The notes under the pieces are model-generated. The model had not been told where the DNA came from. It made no database searches and saw nothing but the letters and a program-made list of their open reading frames with translations. Shown here one piece after another: positions 7,754-16,289 of a stretch of 29,051 nucleotides of DNA. The position numbers were made by a program, and so were the translations under genes. Positions within the stretch are counted from its first letter, which is position 1. Every line of letters begins with the position of its first letter. The stretch is from CAZFAP01 sp964516325. GTDB lineage: Bacteria; Auribacterota; JABMQX01. The stretch is taken from the NCBI GenBank assembly GCA_964516325.1, contig CAZFAP010000042.1, forward strand, positions 1 to 29,051. Direction: 5' to 3'.

Positions 7754-10700
7754 TTACCACGCCTTGTAGAACGTGGCGCCGTTCTGAGGAATCAGGAAGC
7801 GCGTTGTGAGCGTGTCCTGCCTCCACCAGAAATCGGCATCTATCAGGGTCTCAAACCCCTCGTTGAGGTCGCACATCCAGGATCCTCTGACTTTCAAGCC
7901 GCTTCCCTGAGAATGGACGGACCCATCGGGTTCGTAGGTGACCCAACGAATGGTCAGGGTATGCGAGGGCGCCGGTCCGAAATCTTCGATGAGGAACTTG
8001 CAGAACCGTCCCTGGCTGGTCTCGCACAGGATGATGCTGCCGGGGGTGAGACGATTGACTCGGTCGCTCCCGTTGATCGAGTCTGATGAAAGGGGCGCGC
8101 TGGAGATATCGTCTTTTGTGATGGCGTTGAAATCCGGCGGAATGAAGAAGACTTCCACCCGATAGAACTTCAGCCTCAGGCGAACAATCGTGTCTTCCTG
8201 ATAGGCGATATCCCCATCCACCTTGTACTCGCCGGGAACGGGTTCCCACCTTCCCTTCGGGTCTTCTGCTCCGAGCAACCTGTATCTCCTCCCCGGGATG
8301 TAGGGCCACTGGATGAGAATCTTGTCGGCGGCCATGCCCCCAATGGCGCCCCGGAACAGCGAACCCGGGTCGCCGGGGTCGGAACCTCCGACCAACTCCG
8401 TGAGGTTGCTCTGCCAGTCGCCGTCGGTGTCCTCATCGCCGTCGGGCATACCATCGCCATCGGAATCAAACCGGAATGGGTCGAGCGTGACCCATCTCTC
8501 GAAGAAATCCGGCAGCCAGTCGTTATCGTCGTCGAAGTCCAGCCAATCGAGGATGCGGTCGTCGTCGGCGTCCTCGTCGAGGTCCACGAAGACCGTGTCG
8601 TGCTCGACGATGGAAACGTTGCCCGCTGCATCGCGGAATAGCGCATAGACCGTCGCGTACTTGGTTCCAGGCACGGGCGCCAGGGTCCACGGCATGGAGT
8701 CCGGCTTCGGCGCCCACAACACTCCCTTAAAGGAGGGATCATTGGAAACCATGAGGTGGGTTGTATCGGGCGACGCCTCCAACGTCAAGGTCACGTCCAG
8801 AGAGGTCGTCCGCCAATCCCCGTTGTTGATCTGCACCGAGCCGATCGGCGGGAACGGGTCGTTCCTGGCAATGCCCGAGAAGATGGGCGAGCGACCGCTC
8901 TGAGCGCCGCTCGACCCGTTGGCGACGAGGAAATAGAAGTACTCGATTCCGTCGCCGAGTCCTTTGTCCGGGTAGAGACCCTGGTACTTGGCAGGGTCAA
9001 TCTCATCTACAAGGTCGAACTCCCTCGGAGAAACAAAGGGTCCCTTGTGCCGGAACAGGAGCAGCGATCGGTACGCGGGGTTGACCGGGAAGTAGATCAA
9101 ATTGGTGTTTGGCTCGAGGGGTCCCTTCGCGCCATCCGGGCAGGTGAGTTCCCTTACAACGCCGACATCGGAAGGTCTGGGGAGCAAGTCATCGTCTTCG
9201 TCGCACGGGTCGGAACCGCGCTTCAGCTCGGAGAAGTCGGACTCGCCGCCGCCGTCGGTGTCCGGGTTATTGGGGTCCGTGCCCGCCAGGAATTCCTCGA
9301 TGTTTGACACCCCGTCGCCGTCCTTGTCTTCGGCGGAGTCGTCCTCCCCGACGATAAGCCCATGGAGTCTCTCCCAGGCGTCCGGCATGCCGTCGCGGTC
9401 AACGTCCCCTTCCTTCTCGTTGTAGCGGACGGAGAAGGCGCGGTTCTTGACTCGCTCGAAAGGCTCGCCGAAATGCGATTTCCCTCTGGCTCTTACCTCC
9501 ACGACATAGCTTCCCCGCTCCGTTGTGCGGGTGAATTCGTTGGCGTAGATGCCATCGTCGGCGCCTGCGTCGTTGTGATTGCCGTCGTCTCGGAGCTTGA
9601 CACGATAAGCAGTGCCGTTCGGATGATGGACCGTCGCCACAACCGAGGCATCGGGAAGCGGACCCTTGTAGTCGCTGAGGTTGGCGACGATTTGCACGGG
9701 CAAGCCCACCCAGCGGCTGGTGTACTCCTGACGAATGTAAACGTCCAGGTCAACACCGTGGAGAATCCGCGCGGATATGGAGGCTACGTAATCGGTTGGG
9801 CCACCCTTCAGAGATTCAATGTAGATTGTCCACTTGCCCGGAATCATTTTGGGCAGACGGTACACCACGTGCGTCTCGGCTTCGAAGTACTGGATTCCGG
9901 GTGTTGTTGGCTTGATCAGATTGCCATCGGGGTCCTCGAGGACCACGTCAAGCTGGTCGCCTGGCTTGTCCCAGTTGACGGCGATCACGCCGTCCTCGGC
10001 GCCATTTTCGGTCAGCTCATAGGAGTGCTGCGTTTTCCCACCCGCGGGGATTTGAGCCTTTGCGTACCAGAGCCTCTGATGCCCGGCGATTTCCTCTTCG
10101 ATTTGCTTGTAGACGTCGGCCAGGACGTTGGGCAGGGGCTCCCCGGCTGGGGCAAGGGCGCCGGTGACTGTCGTCGTTACATAGTAATATTCGCCGCCGG
10201 TGTCGTTAGCGATGGACTCCATCAGAGTATGGTGATCGCCCGGCCCCAGAGCGACGGTATGGATGACTGTTCCTTTTGCCAGAATGTCAGGTTCTACGTC
10301 CGACCAGAACAGGCTTTCGTTCTCCATTCCGTCGCTCAAGAGAACGATGATGTGCTGGTCGTCCGGTCTGCCGCGGGTGTCGAGTTGATCCTGCGACACG
10401 TTCACACCATCGCCAAGGCCAGTGGTGACCCAGCCGCCGGGGATAATGATATCTTCTATCTCCTGTTTTGCGTCCTCACGGCTGATGTCGTTCACATTGC
10501 TGAGAGCAAATTCGACCGTCGCGTCAACGTCCGGCTCGATGCCATTGCCGTGAAATCTCACCACACCGAGCATATCCCCATCGGCCTTCGTATCCACGAG
10601 GAGGCTGGCGGCGTTCTTGGCGGCGTCAATTTTCCCGTCGTCGAGCATGCTTCCGGAGCCGTCAATGAGCATGACCTGGTCACGCACGATCTTGCGGTAA

Positions 10701-12277
10701 ATCACGGCGCCTTCTCTGGTGGTGGTGACCGTCCCGAGCGTTACGCTCAGGTTGAACTCCTCGCCAGCGGCGGTCTGGTCGGGCGCCTGGATCAAGAGCC
10801 AGTAGTCCCCCTGGACGTACGTGCCGTTGAGGATTTCGGCATCCTCTAACCCGACGCGTGCCGTGAAATCGGTGTAGTGCAGCCCCCGCACACTTGGGTC
10901 CCCCAGCTCCGTCAAGCCCATGACCGATACCTTGGCGACGAAGCGCTCCGGTTCGGTCTTTGTCCCGACGTACGCCGGGTGAGTATGGGTTGGAGATTGG
11001 ATGACAAGCTTGGCGTCGCCAGCGGCGATGGTGTACTGGAAGGTCACGTCGTCATCCAGCCCACCGACAACACCCACGATGGACATGATGCGATCGCCAG
11101 TCCGGCTGAAGAAGGCGATGGCGAAATCTTGTCCATTGGACCTGAATATCTGGCTGACCCTGTTGGGGCTTCCGGGCGAGGCGGGGCCCTTCACCGAAAC
11201 GGCGGCGGCGGTCAGGGGCTTGCCGTTCGTGGATTTGGCCTGAAACCCGACGATCTGGGCGTTCGCTGGCACCGTGGCGTCGTACCATTTCCCCGCCCAG
11301 CGAGGGACGTTATCGGGCTGGTTGACAACGTTCGGCGGCAGGGCGTGGCTCGTCCTGACGACGGCGCCGTAGAGGAGTGGATTCCCACCAGCGTCCGTGT
11401 CGTTATCGTCAATGTATGTATATCGGCCTCCATTCGGAAGACCGGAGACATCGAGGTCCTTCGTGTAGTTGGCGATCAGGAAGTCTATGAAGATGTCGCT
11501 GAGCTGCTTTCCCGGCTCAAAGTGGGCGATGGTCTCGTTCAGGTATTTCATGCCGTCGGGGGCGTGGCCGTCGCACCTTTCCCAGAATGTCCGGATGACT
11601 TCCGTGCCGACCGAAAAGTCCGCCGGATTGGCGCCGTACTGCTCGGTCAGGTAGTTCCAGAAGAGACAGGAAGAATAGCTGAGGTCCAGAAGAGGGCGAC
11701 TGGGGTTGCCGAGGTAGTTGTTCACCTGGCCGAGGTAACGCGTGTTGGCGAAGTCGGTGTCCAGGTCGAGAAACGTCTTGTCCTCCATCAGGCGTGCGGT
11801 TCCCTCAATGTTCCATCTCCCCCAGGCCTGCCACTGATTGAAAACGATATAGTTGTACTGGACGTGGTGGAAAAGCTCATGGAGCATGGTGCTGCGGATC
11901 CACGGTTCCGGACCGCCTCGATTGTCCGGGGAATCCAACCAGATGGAGTCGTGCGGAGCCCAACCCCCGTCCCCACATGAGTAGATGTACGTCTCACTCG
12001 GGGCGGCGGAGAACTCAGGCGCGTCGAAACCGTAAAGAATGAATCGCGCGTGAGACGACTCCAGGGAATCGTGCGCATCATTGGCGTCTGCGGCTGACAT
12101 GTAGTCGGCGTCCGGGGGCGGGCCCGGATTGTCGTCCGAGTACCACGTGACGTAGCCACTGGGCGTCGTTCCAGCGGCCGGGATTCGGTCGTGGAGCTGC
12201 GCCGGCTTAGCAGCCAGAGCGATTGCGGGGAGACAAACGAATGCAACTGCGAGCAAGAGCGGGCGAGTGCTCTTCAT
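7754..12277 (-). CDS. Giant secreted CLCA-like metalloprotease/vWA protein
   Basis: The protein has 1507 residues. The start at 12277 follows a strong GGAAGGAGAAGG site and begins a clear signal peptide (MKSTRPLLLAVAFVCLP...ALA). A zincin motif, HELFH at 133-137, is followed by E158 in an EGTARLMED context, giving the usual three zinc ligands. A von Willebrand A domain starts near residue 533 with an intact DGSGS metal site (about 538-542). After it come sandwich domains, including DDGNHNDAGADDGIY and SYVVEVRARG, which resemble the post-vWA part of animal CLCA proteins. Two DxDxDG-rich calcium-repeat blocks (about 955-1032 and 1229-1302) separate further fibronectin-like modules. CLCA proteins are self-cleaving secreted metalloproteases. 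The order of modules suggests the same plan here, extended by calcium repeats. The substrate is unknown. Confidence 0.8.
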   Translation of the reverse strand: MKSTRPLLLAVAFVCLPAIALAAKPAQLHDRIPAAGTTPSGYVTWYSDDNPGPPPDADYMSAADANDAHDSLESSHARFILYGFDAPEFSAAPSETYIYSCGDGGWAPHDSIWLDSPDNRGGPEPWIRSTMLHELFHHVQYNYIVFNQWQAWGRWNIEGTARLMEDKTFLDLDTDFANTRYLGQVNNYLGNPSRPLLDLSYSSCLFWNYLTEQYGANPADFSVGTEVIRTFWERCDGHAPDGMKYLNETIAHFEPGKQLSDIFIDFLIANYTKDLDVSGLPNGGRYTYIDDNDTDAGGNPLLYGAVVRTSHALPPNVVNQPDNVPRWAGKWYDATVPANAQIVGFQAKSTNGKPLTAAAVSVKGPASPGSPNRVSQIFRSNGQDFAIAFFSRTGDRIMSIVGVVGGLDDDVTFQYTIAAGDAKLVIQSPTHTHPAYVGTKTEPERFVAKVSVMGLTELGDPSVRGLHYTDFTARVGLEDAEILNGTYVQGDYWLLIQAPDQTAAGEEFNLSVTLGTVTTTREGAVIYRKIVRDQVMLIDGSGSMLDDGKIDAAKNAASLLVDTKADGDMLGVVRFHGNGIEPDVDATVEFALSNVNDISREDAKQEIEDIIIPGGWVTTGLGDGVNVSQDQLDTRGRPDDQHIIVLLSDGMENESLFWSDVEPDILAKGTVIHTVALGPGDHHTLMESIANDTGGEYYYVTTTVTGALAPAGEPLPNVLADVYKQIEEEIAGHQRLWYAKAQIPAGGKTQHSYELTENGAEDGVIAVNWDKPGDQLDVVLEDPDGNLIKPTTPGIQYFEAETHVVYRLPKMIPGKWTIYIESLKGGPTDYVASISARILHGVDLDVYIRQEYTSRWVGLPVQIVANLSDYKGPLPDASVVATVHHPNGTAYRVKLRDDGNHNDAGADDGIYANEFTRTTERGSYVVEVRARGKSHFGEPFERVKNRAFSVRYNEKEGDVDRDGMPDAWERLHGLIVGEDDSAEDKDGDGVSNIEEFLAGTDPNNPDTDGGGESDFSELKRGSDPCDEDDDLLPRPSDVGVVRELTCPDGAKGPLEPNTNLIYFPVNPAYRSLLLFRHKGPFVSPREFDLVDEIDPAKYQGLYPDKGLGDGIEYFYFLVANGSSGAQSGRSPIFSGIARNDPFPPIGSVQINNGDWRTTSLDVTLTLEASPDTTHLMVSNDPSFKGVLWAPKPDSMPWTLAPVPGTKYATVYALFRDAAGNVSIVEHDTVFVDLDEDADDDRILDWLDFDDDNDWLPDFFERWVTLDPFRFDSDGDGMPDGDEDTDGDWQSNLTELVGGSDPGDPGSLFRGAIGGMAADKILIQWPYIPGRRYRLLGAEDPKGRWEPVPGEYKVDGDIAYQEDTIVRLRLKFYRVEVFFIPPDFNAITKDDISSAPLSSDSINGSDRVNRLTPGSIILCETSQGRFCKFLIEDFGPAPSHTLTIRWVTYEPDGSVHSQGSGLKVRGSWMCDLNEGFETLIDADFWWRQDTLTTRFLIPQNGATFYKAW

Positions 12278-12381
12278 CGGGGCCTTCTCCTTCCGAGGAT
12301 TCCATGTTGCTCCGGTCGTCTTTGCGGCGGGAAAAGCGAGGAAAGAAGTTTTTGACAAGAAGGGCTTAACAGGCACGGTCT

Positions 12382-12411
12382 ATAGTACAAAATCTCTCGC
12401 TGGGGGGTCAA
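12382..12411 (-). promoter_or_regulatory. Candidate promoter for the CLCA-like gene
   Basis: On the minus strand TTGACC (12411-12406) and TACTAT (12387-12382) are separated by 18 bases. The -35 matches the consensus at five positions and the -10 at four. Transcription would start about 100 bases before the start codon at 12277. This is a pattern match only. Confidence 0.35.
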
Positions 12412-12535
12412 TCCAGAATCTGCAGAATCTTTCGGCTCAAGCCGGGCCTCAGCCTCCACGGGCACCCCGCGCCGGACAGAAACGTGAACTCGGTCACCCC
12501 TTTCGCCTTTGACTTTGGGCGCCCCGCTGATGTAC

Positions 12536-12576
12536 AAAATGGGTCGGTCATCACGGTGAAGGGACCGACCCATTTT
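12536..12576. repeat. Perfect 14-bp hairpin (gggtcggtc type)
   Basis: The arms aaaatgggtcggtc (12536-12549) and 12563-12576 are exact complements around a 13-base loop. The A-run at one foot and T-run at the other would suit a bidirectional terminator, but both neighbouring genes run away from it. It could be a dispersed palindrome of another family. Confidence 0.75.
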
Positions 12577-12601
12577 AGATTCTTCGGCGATAACCCAGCC
12601 C

Positions 12602-12645
12602 GGGGTGGGAACACCATTTCAGGGAATGATTGCCGTTCCCACCCC
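12602..12645. repeat. Perfect 11-bp hairpin (ggggtgggaac type)
   Basis: The arms ggggtgggaac (12602-12612) and gttcccacccc (12635-12645) flank a 22-base loop. It lies 26 bases after the preceding hairpin. No T-tract follows it, so termination is unlikely. Confidence 0.65.
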
Positions 12646-12759
12646 CGTTAGGCTGCTCAGCTTCGCAGGGAGTTACGGCTGGGGGAGAACAAACGAATGT
12701 CACAGCGACGGCGCCGTGGTTCTATCCGCGACGCTGAGCAAGACCAGGAGGAGACTGTT

Positions 12760-13761
12760 GTGAAGAGAGCTTTTACCGGACCCGCAATGGCAGCAACAAC
12801 TTTGCTGATGCTGTGCTTCTTCGCATGCTCGCTGCCCCTTCACGCCCGGCGAATCGAGGACCTCAATCTGACCGAAAGGATTGTGCTGACCCTCGCTAAC
12901 TCCCTGGAAGGGGACGAATACCAGTACGGTCCGGACGACGTGAGCGGCCTCGTGGAAAAGGCCGAATTCCTAATAGACGAGGAAAGCGGAGAGAAGGGAG
13001 AAGGGAAGGGCGTCTATGCCTATTCGTTCAGGACGCAGATGGGCGGCTTTTTTGGGAGCGGCTACTTGAGAATAGCCTCTCCTTCTCGGCACGTCGAGCC
13101 GAAAGCCGAAGAGGGCTGGGAACTCCTCGGCGAAGACAGCGAGACCGGGGCGGGTGTGTGGTTCCGGAAGATTCGCAGGTCCGAAGCCATACGCTACAAC
13201 GAGGTTCAGGCTTCCTCGAGAAAGGGTAACCTCGTCCTGACCGCAAGCCTCCGCCGTCCGCCGGATGAGACGGCAACGGAAGCGCGCAGGGTGATCCTTG
13301 AATACTTCGGCCACCTTCTCTCCAACGCCACGCAGTACGGAATCCTGTCTCGGATCGTGATTGAGCTGCTGAGTGAGGAGAAAGGGCAGGCACTCCCCGG
13401 CGGCGCCGTCGTGAACATTCGAGGCAGCGACGCGGACGAAACCGCCGTTCGCTTCCGGGTCTATGCCGCCGACAACAAAGGCGAGCCTCTCGCCAACGTT
13501 GACTATTACGCGATCAAGCTGAAGGGTGCTCTTGGCAAGTTCGCTCGCCTTGAAGGCGCCGCTTTCAATCAGCAGAAAAATCAGTACGAGGTGCACGATC
13601 CTCCAAAGGAGGGAATTGAGGTGGGCGTTGTCTTCCCTGCTCTCAATGACAAAGAATTCGCCGGGGCATTGGAGCAAGATGCGAAGATGAGAGCCGGTTT
13701 TGGCATTACATTGGACGTGGAGGCAACTTTTAAGCCGGAAGAGAAAGAGGTAGTGTCATGA
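12760..13761 (+). CDS. Exported protein of unknown function
   Basis: The protein has 333 residues. I chose GTG 12760 because AGGAGGAG lies six bases upstream and the start opens a good signal peptide (MKRAFTGPAM..., hydrophobic core LLMLCFFACSLPL, ending near HARR). The open frame extends 21 codons upstream as charged sequence with no function visible. The mature part is mixed alpha/beta with no motif I recognise. A helical segment (ATEARRVILEYFGHLL) is followed by beta-rich sequence near NIRGSDADETAVRFRVYAADNKGEPL, which may be a small sandwich domain. Its stop overlaps the next gene's start (ATGA), so the two are probably translated together and may act as partners in the cell envelope. Confidence 0.75.
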   Translation: MKRAFTGPAMAATTLLMLCFFACSLPLHARRIEDLNLTERIVLTLANSLEGDEYQYGPDDVSGLVEKAEFLIDEESGEKGEGKGVYAYSFRTQMGGFFGSGYLRIASPSRHVEPKAEEGWELLGEDSETGAGVWFRKIRRSEAIRYNEVQASSRKGNLVLTASLRRPPDETATEARRVILEYFGHLLSNATQYGILSRIVIELLSEEKGQALPGGAVVNIRGSDADETAVRFRVYAADNKGEPLANVDYYAIKLKGALGKFARLEGAAFNQQKNQYEVHDPPKEGIEVGVVFPALNDKEFAGALEQDAKMRAGFGITLDVEATFKPEEKEVVS

Positions 13762-14642
13762 CTTCAAGACTGTTTGGGGGATTGACGAAAAAGTTCGCGC
13801 GAGCTGTCGCCTTGTGGTGCGGTTTTCTGATCTGCTGCTCAGTCGCCGTTTGTGCCCAACAGGCTACCGTGAATCCGGTAGGAAAATGGACACCGGTTGT
13901 CAGTGAGTTCCACATACCCGAAGCGCGCGCACGTTCTGGCGGAAGCATCGGACCTCCCTTCACCAGAGTTGAATCTCGTGAGCCCAAAATGTTATCCGCC
14001 TGGGAGGCTCTGAAAGACACGGTCAAAATCAAGCGCAGGCGGCTCTATGAGGACGAACCGGTCATCGGCGGCTGGCGACCCTGGGCTGACCCAAAAACAC
14101 CGGAAGTCTCGGGAATCGAAGTCAAGCGCTCTGACAAAATCCCCGGTGACGCTGCGCCGTGTCTGCCGGTCATGGCCGTCGAAAGGGGAGGGGACATCCC
14201 CCTTCGTTGGAAAATTGACATCTGGGGGCGCTATCGCCTGCCCGAGCGACCGAAGCTCCTCCCCGCCGACGCCGAGTTCCAGCGGCTAATCAAGCAGAAA
14301 ATCCAAGTTACGGACTTTTCCCTGGCGGTCTATAAACTGGAGGGAGAACTCAGTTGGAAAAACGTCAGAAATGCTGCCTCGCCCGAACCGTTCAAAATCA
14401 TCGGTCAGTACAGAAGCGGACTGCACTCCTCCCTTGCCTTCTACGAGTCTCAGGAATACCGGCTTCCGGCGACTGCCGATTACGTGGGCGAAATTCGGCT
14501 CGAGGTCAAACTGCGTTTCCCTGAAGCAGAAAGGCAGGCGGAGACCGCCTACGAGGTCCCCGTCGAGGCGTGCCTGAGATTCATCTGCGGAAGCCGCTTC
14601 AGCATTCGAGTAATTTCCGACGAAATAAGACACGTCGAGTAG
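13758..14642 (+). CDS. Exported protein of unknown function, coupled to upstream gene
   Basis: The protein has 294 residues. Its ATG overlaps the TGA of the preceding gene by four bases (ATGA), a classic arrangement for translational coupling. The N-terminus (MTSRLFGGLTKKFARAVALWCGFLICCSVAVCAQ) has a basic region and hydrophobic core with likely cleavage after CAQ. The mature part is beta-rich, with a proline-rich middle (PVIGGWRPWADPKTPEV) and alternating strands in the last third. Two cysteines occur near residues 277 and 130. I do not recognise the family. Expression with the 333-residue partner suggests a shared envelope role. Confidence 0.7.
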   Translation: MTSRLFGGLTKKFARAVALWCGFLICCSVAVCAQQATVNPVGKWTPVVSEFHIPEARARSGGSIGPPFTRVESREPKMLSAWEALKDTVKIKRRRLYEDEPVIGGWRPWADPKTPEVSGIEVKRSDKIPGDAAPCLPVMAVERGGDIPLRWKIDIWGRYRLPERPKLLPADAEFQRLIKQKIQVTDFSLAVYKLEGELSWKNVRNAASPEPFKIIGQYRSGLHSSLAFYESQEYRLPATADYVGEIRLEVKLRFPEAERQAETAYEVPVEACLRFICGSRFSIRVISDEIRHVE

Positions 14643-14647
14643 CGATA

Positions 14648-14669
14648 AAGGGATTTGAAGATGAAAACC
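14648..14669 (+). repeat. 22-bp direct repeat, left copy
   Basis: This is an exact 22-base match to 14959-14980, beginning aagggatttgaag. The right copy forms the leader and first codons of the next gene. The two copies bracket a 289-base block containing dispersed repeat copy B. Confidence 0.85.
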
Positions 14670-14672
14670 TGC

Positions 14673-14830
14673 GAATTTTCTTTGGACAGGATTTACAGGA
14701 TGAAGACGATGGGAGATTAACCGCGGATGCACGCAGATACACGCGGATATTCACTTTCCCATCCATCTGCGTTCATCTGCGTTCATCTGCGGTTCCTGAT
14801 CATCCGGTCAATCCTGTCATCCTGTCAAAA
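14673..14830 (+). repeat. Nested-hairpin dispersed repeat, copy B (full)
   Basis: This 158-base copy has the outer arms gaattttctttggacagg and ...atcctgtcatcctgtcaaaa around the inner cgcagat-type hairpin. Compared with copy G (27103-27253) it carries one additional 10-base gttcatctgc unit. It lies between two plus-strand genes in the same orientation as A and G. Confidence 0.85.
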
Positions 14831-14958
14831 AAGAGCGAAAGCGGTGTTTCGTGCAGGTCGAGGAGCGATAACAGGGTCCTCTTTGCGCCTTTGCGAGATG
14901 TCTCCTGAGGCCCGTTTTCTCTCGCCAAGACGCCAAGGCCGCGAAGTCTCGCCTGACC
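14831..14958. repeat. Second repeat-like block (cgccaagacgccaagg type)
   Basis: The stretch contains ctctttgcgcctttgcgaga and, later, ctcgccaagacgccaaggcc. These are low-complexity cgccaag/gcgcctttgcg phrases that I associate with dispersed noncoding repeats in environmental genomes, although no second copy occurs in this window. No gene is supported here. Confidence 0.4.
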
Positions 14959-14971
14959 AAGGGATTTGAAG

Positions 14972-16282
14972 ATGAAAACCCTGGTAGCTTTTTTTGTAGC
15001 TGTGGCATTGACCGGATTTCTGATAGGCGCCCTGAGATCCGAAGAAACCGGGCAGATGTCTCCAGAGGCTCTGGAGAAACTGGCCAAGGAGGCGGTGAAG
15101 ACTTCTCTGGAGGCTCGACAGGAACTCGGCAAGAAGTTCCTCCCCAAGCCCGAGACTCTGGGTTCAGGCTGGCTTCTTCCGTGGCAACTGCCCCCGTCCG
15201 TCAGAAAGTGCGCTTCGGAAGATGAATACTGGCAGTCAATCTCCGGCGCCTTCGATAAGGACGACAAAGCCTTCTTCGGCGGGTTAATCTCCGTCTTGCT
15301 CGAGTTCTCGCCTAAGGAATTGGACGCCTTCCTGAACACATGGATCACGATGGCAACCAAAGAAATGCGCCCGAGCGAAGTGCCCGCAGGGTTGACCCCC
15401 GAGCAGTTCTGCCTCGCTCCGCTTCTCCTCATGCTCCGATGGGAATTCTCTCCCTCCCTGGCAAAGAAGATGGACCTGGTGACCGGCTACCTCGAGGACA
15501 TGCAGAAGGTCCTTGCGGAGATGGCAGAAAGGCGGTTTGGCGCCGCCGGTGTCACCAACGCCAGCCCGATGAGGACCGAGCGGGACGTGATGAATGAACT
15601 GGTTGCGAAACCGGTCAAGGGCATGAGCGAGCAGGACTTAAGGAAGGAGATTCTGCAATGGGCTGCCGCCGTCAAGAGCGCGACCGCGATGACCTACACG
15701 AAGTGCGATGACTGGAATGCCCTCCAGTCGGGCGATGAAGCGGCTTTACGCAACGTGCATCTTCGACACGTGGTAGTCACGGTCACCGTCCTCGATCGCA
15801 GCGCGATGCCCAGAATGATTGACGATTTGAAGCCGAACGAAGCCGCGGACCTTCAGCGGAGATTCAATGCACGCGTCGGCAAGTTCCGTGATTTTTCCGT
15901 AGAGGTGTTAGAGAAGCAAAGGACGGCGGAACTGAAGAAGAAACTCGAGGAGGAAACAAATCCGGAGCGGAAGAGCGAGATTCAACAGGAGCTTGCAAAG
16001 CTCCCAGAAGTGATAGCGAAGTTCAAAGAGACTATGCCCCGAGTTGACTTCGAGGTTTACACCCGCGATTTCGGGGATAACTGCTACGTGATTAACATGA
16101 AGGGGGACTTTAAGCTCCCCGAACTCTCCTTTCCCGCCACGAACTTGCAGTCCTGCCTGCGGAACGGAAATGCCGTGGTGTTCATTGGTCTCGGAGGAAA
16201 CTACACCCCCGAGCAGTTAAAAAAGGAGCTTGACCTGTTTCTTTCCGAGATGGATGCGCGGACGGCATTCTTCCGCGAATAG
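14972..16282 (+). CDS. Exported coiled-coil-containing protein of unknown function
   Basis: The protein has 436 residues. ATG 14972 starts MKTLVAFFVAVALTGFLIGALRSEE, a good signal peptide or N-terminal anchor. A TTG six bases earlier would add only two residues. GGGA at 14961-14964 is a weak ribosome site. Residues about 25-60 are helical and charged, the middle is helical with no known motif, and a long charged helix (about 312-357, QRTAELKKKLEEETNPERK...) is likely a coiled coil. The C-terminal 80 residues look alpha/beta (YTRDFGDNCYVINMKGD, then AVVFIGLGG). The leader is half of a 22-base direct repeat, so its original upstream signals may have been displaced by the repeat block. It converges on rpiB with a 7-base gap. 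I do not recognise the family. Confidence 0.75.
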   Translation: MKTLVAFFVAVALTGFLIGALRSEETGQMSPEALEKLAKEAVKTSLEARQELGKKFLPKPETLGSGWLLPWQLPPSVRKCASEDEYWQSISGAFDKDDKAFFGGLISVLLEFSPKELDAFLNTWITMATKEMRPSEVPAGLTPEQFCLAPLLLMLRWEFSPSLAKKMDLVTGYLEDMQKVLAEMAERRFGAAGVTNASPMRTERDVMNELVAKPVKGMSEQDLRKEILQWAAAVKSATAMTYTKCDDWNALQSGDEAALRNVHLRHVVVTVTVLDRSAMPRMIDDLKPNEAADLQRRFNARVGKFRDFSVEVLEKQRTAELKKKLEEETNPERKSEIQQELAKLPEVIAKFKETMPRVDFEVYTRDFGDNCYVINMKGDFKLPELSFPATNLQSCLRNGNAVVFIGLGGNYTPEQLKKELDLFLSEMDARTAFFRE

Positions 16283-16289
16283 ACCCCGC

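Larger units (their letters stand above)
12278..12759. other. Divergent spacer, hairpin-rich
   Basis: This 482-base gap separates two divergent exported-protein genes. It holds the minus-strand promoter candidate at 12382-12411 and two long perfect hairpins (12536-12576 and 12602-12645). I see no coding sequence with recognisable content. The open frames reaching into it lack a ribosome site and cross the hairpins. Confidence 0.6.

Noticed and set aside
9362..11980. Long open frames on the plus strand (about 495 and 367 codons) opposite the CLCA-like gene
   Set aside because: They lie wholly within the antisense of a gene with clear domains and signal peptide, and their translations show no family features. 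High GC gives long antisense openings.
12536..12576. Rho-independent terminator at the 14-bp hairpin
   Set aside because: Both flanking genes are transcribed away from it, so nothing would be terminated; kept as a hairpin of unknown role.
14727..14969. Small ORFs across repeat copy B (MHADTRGYS type)
   Set aside because: The same peptide arises at copy A (7627) and comes purely from the repeat sequence; there is no ribosome site or conserved protein.
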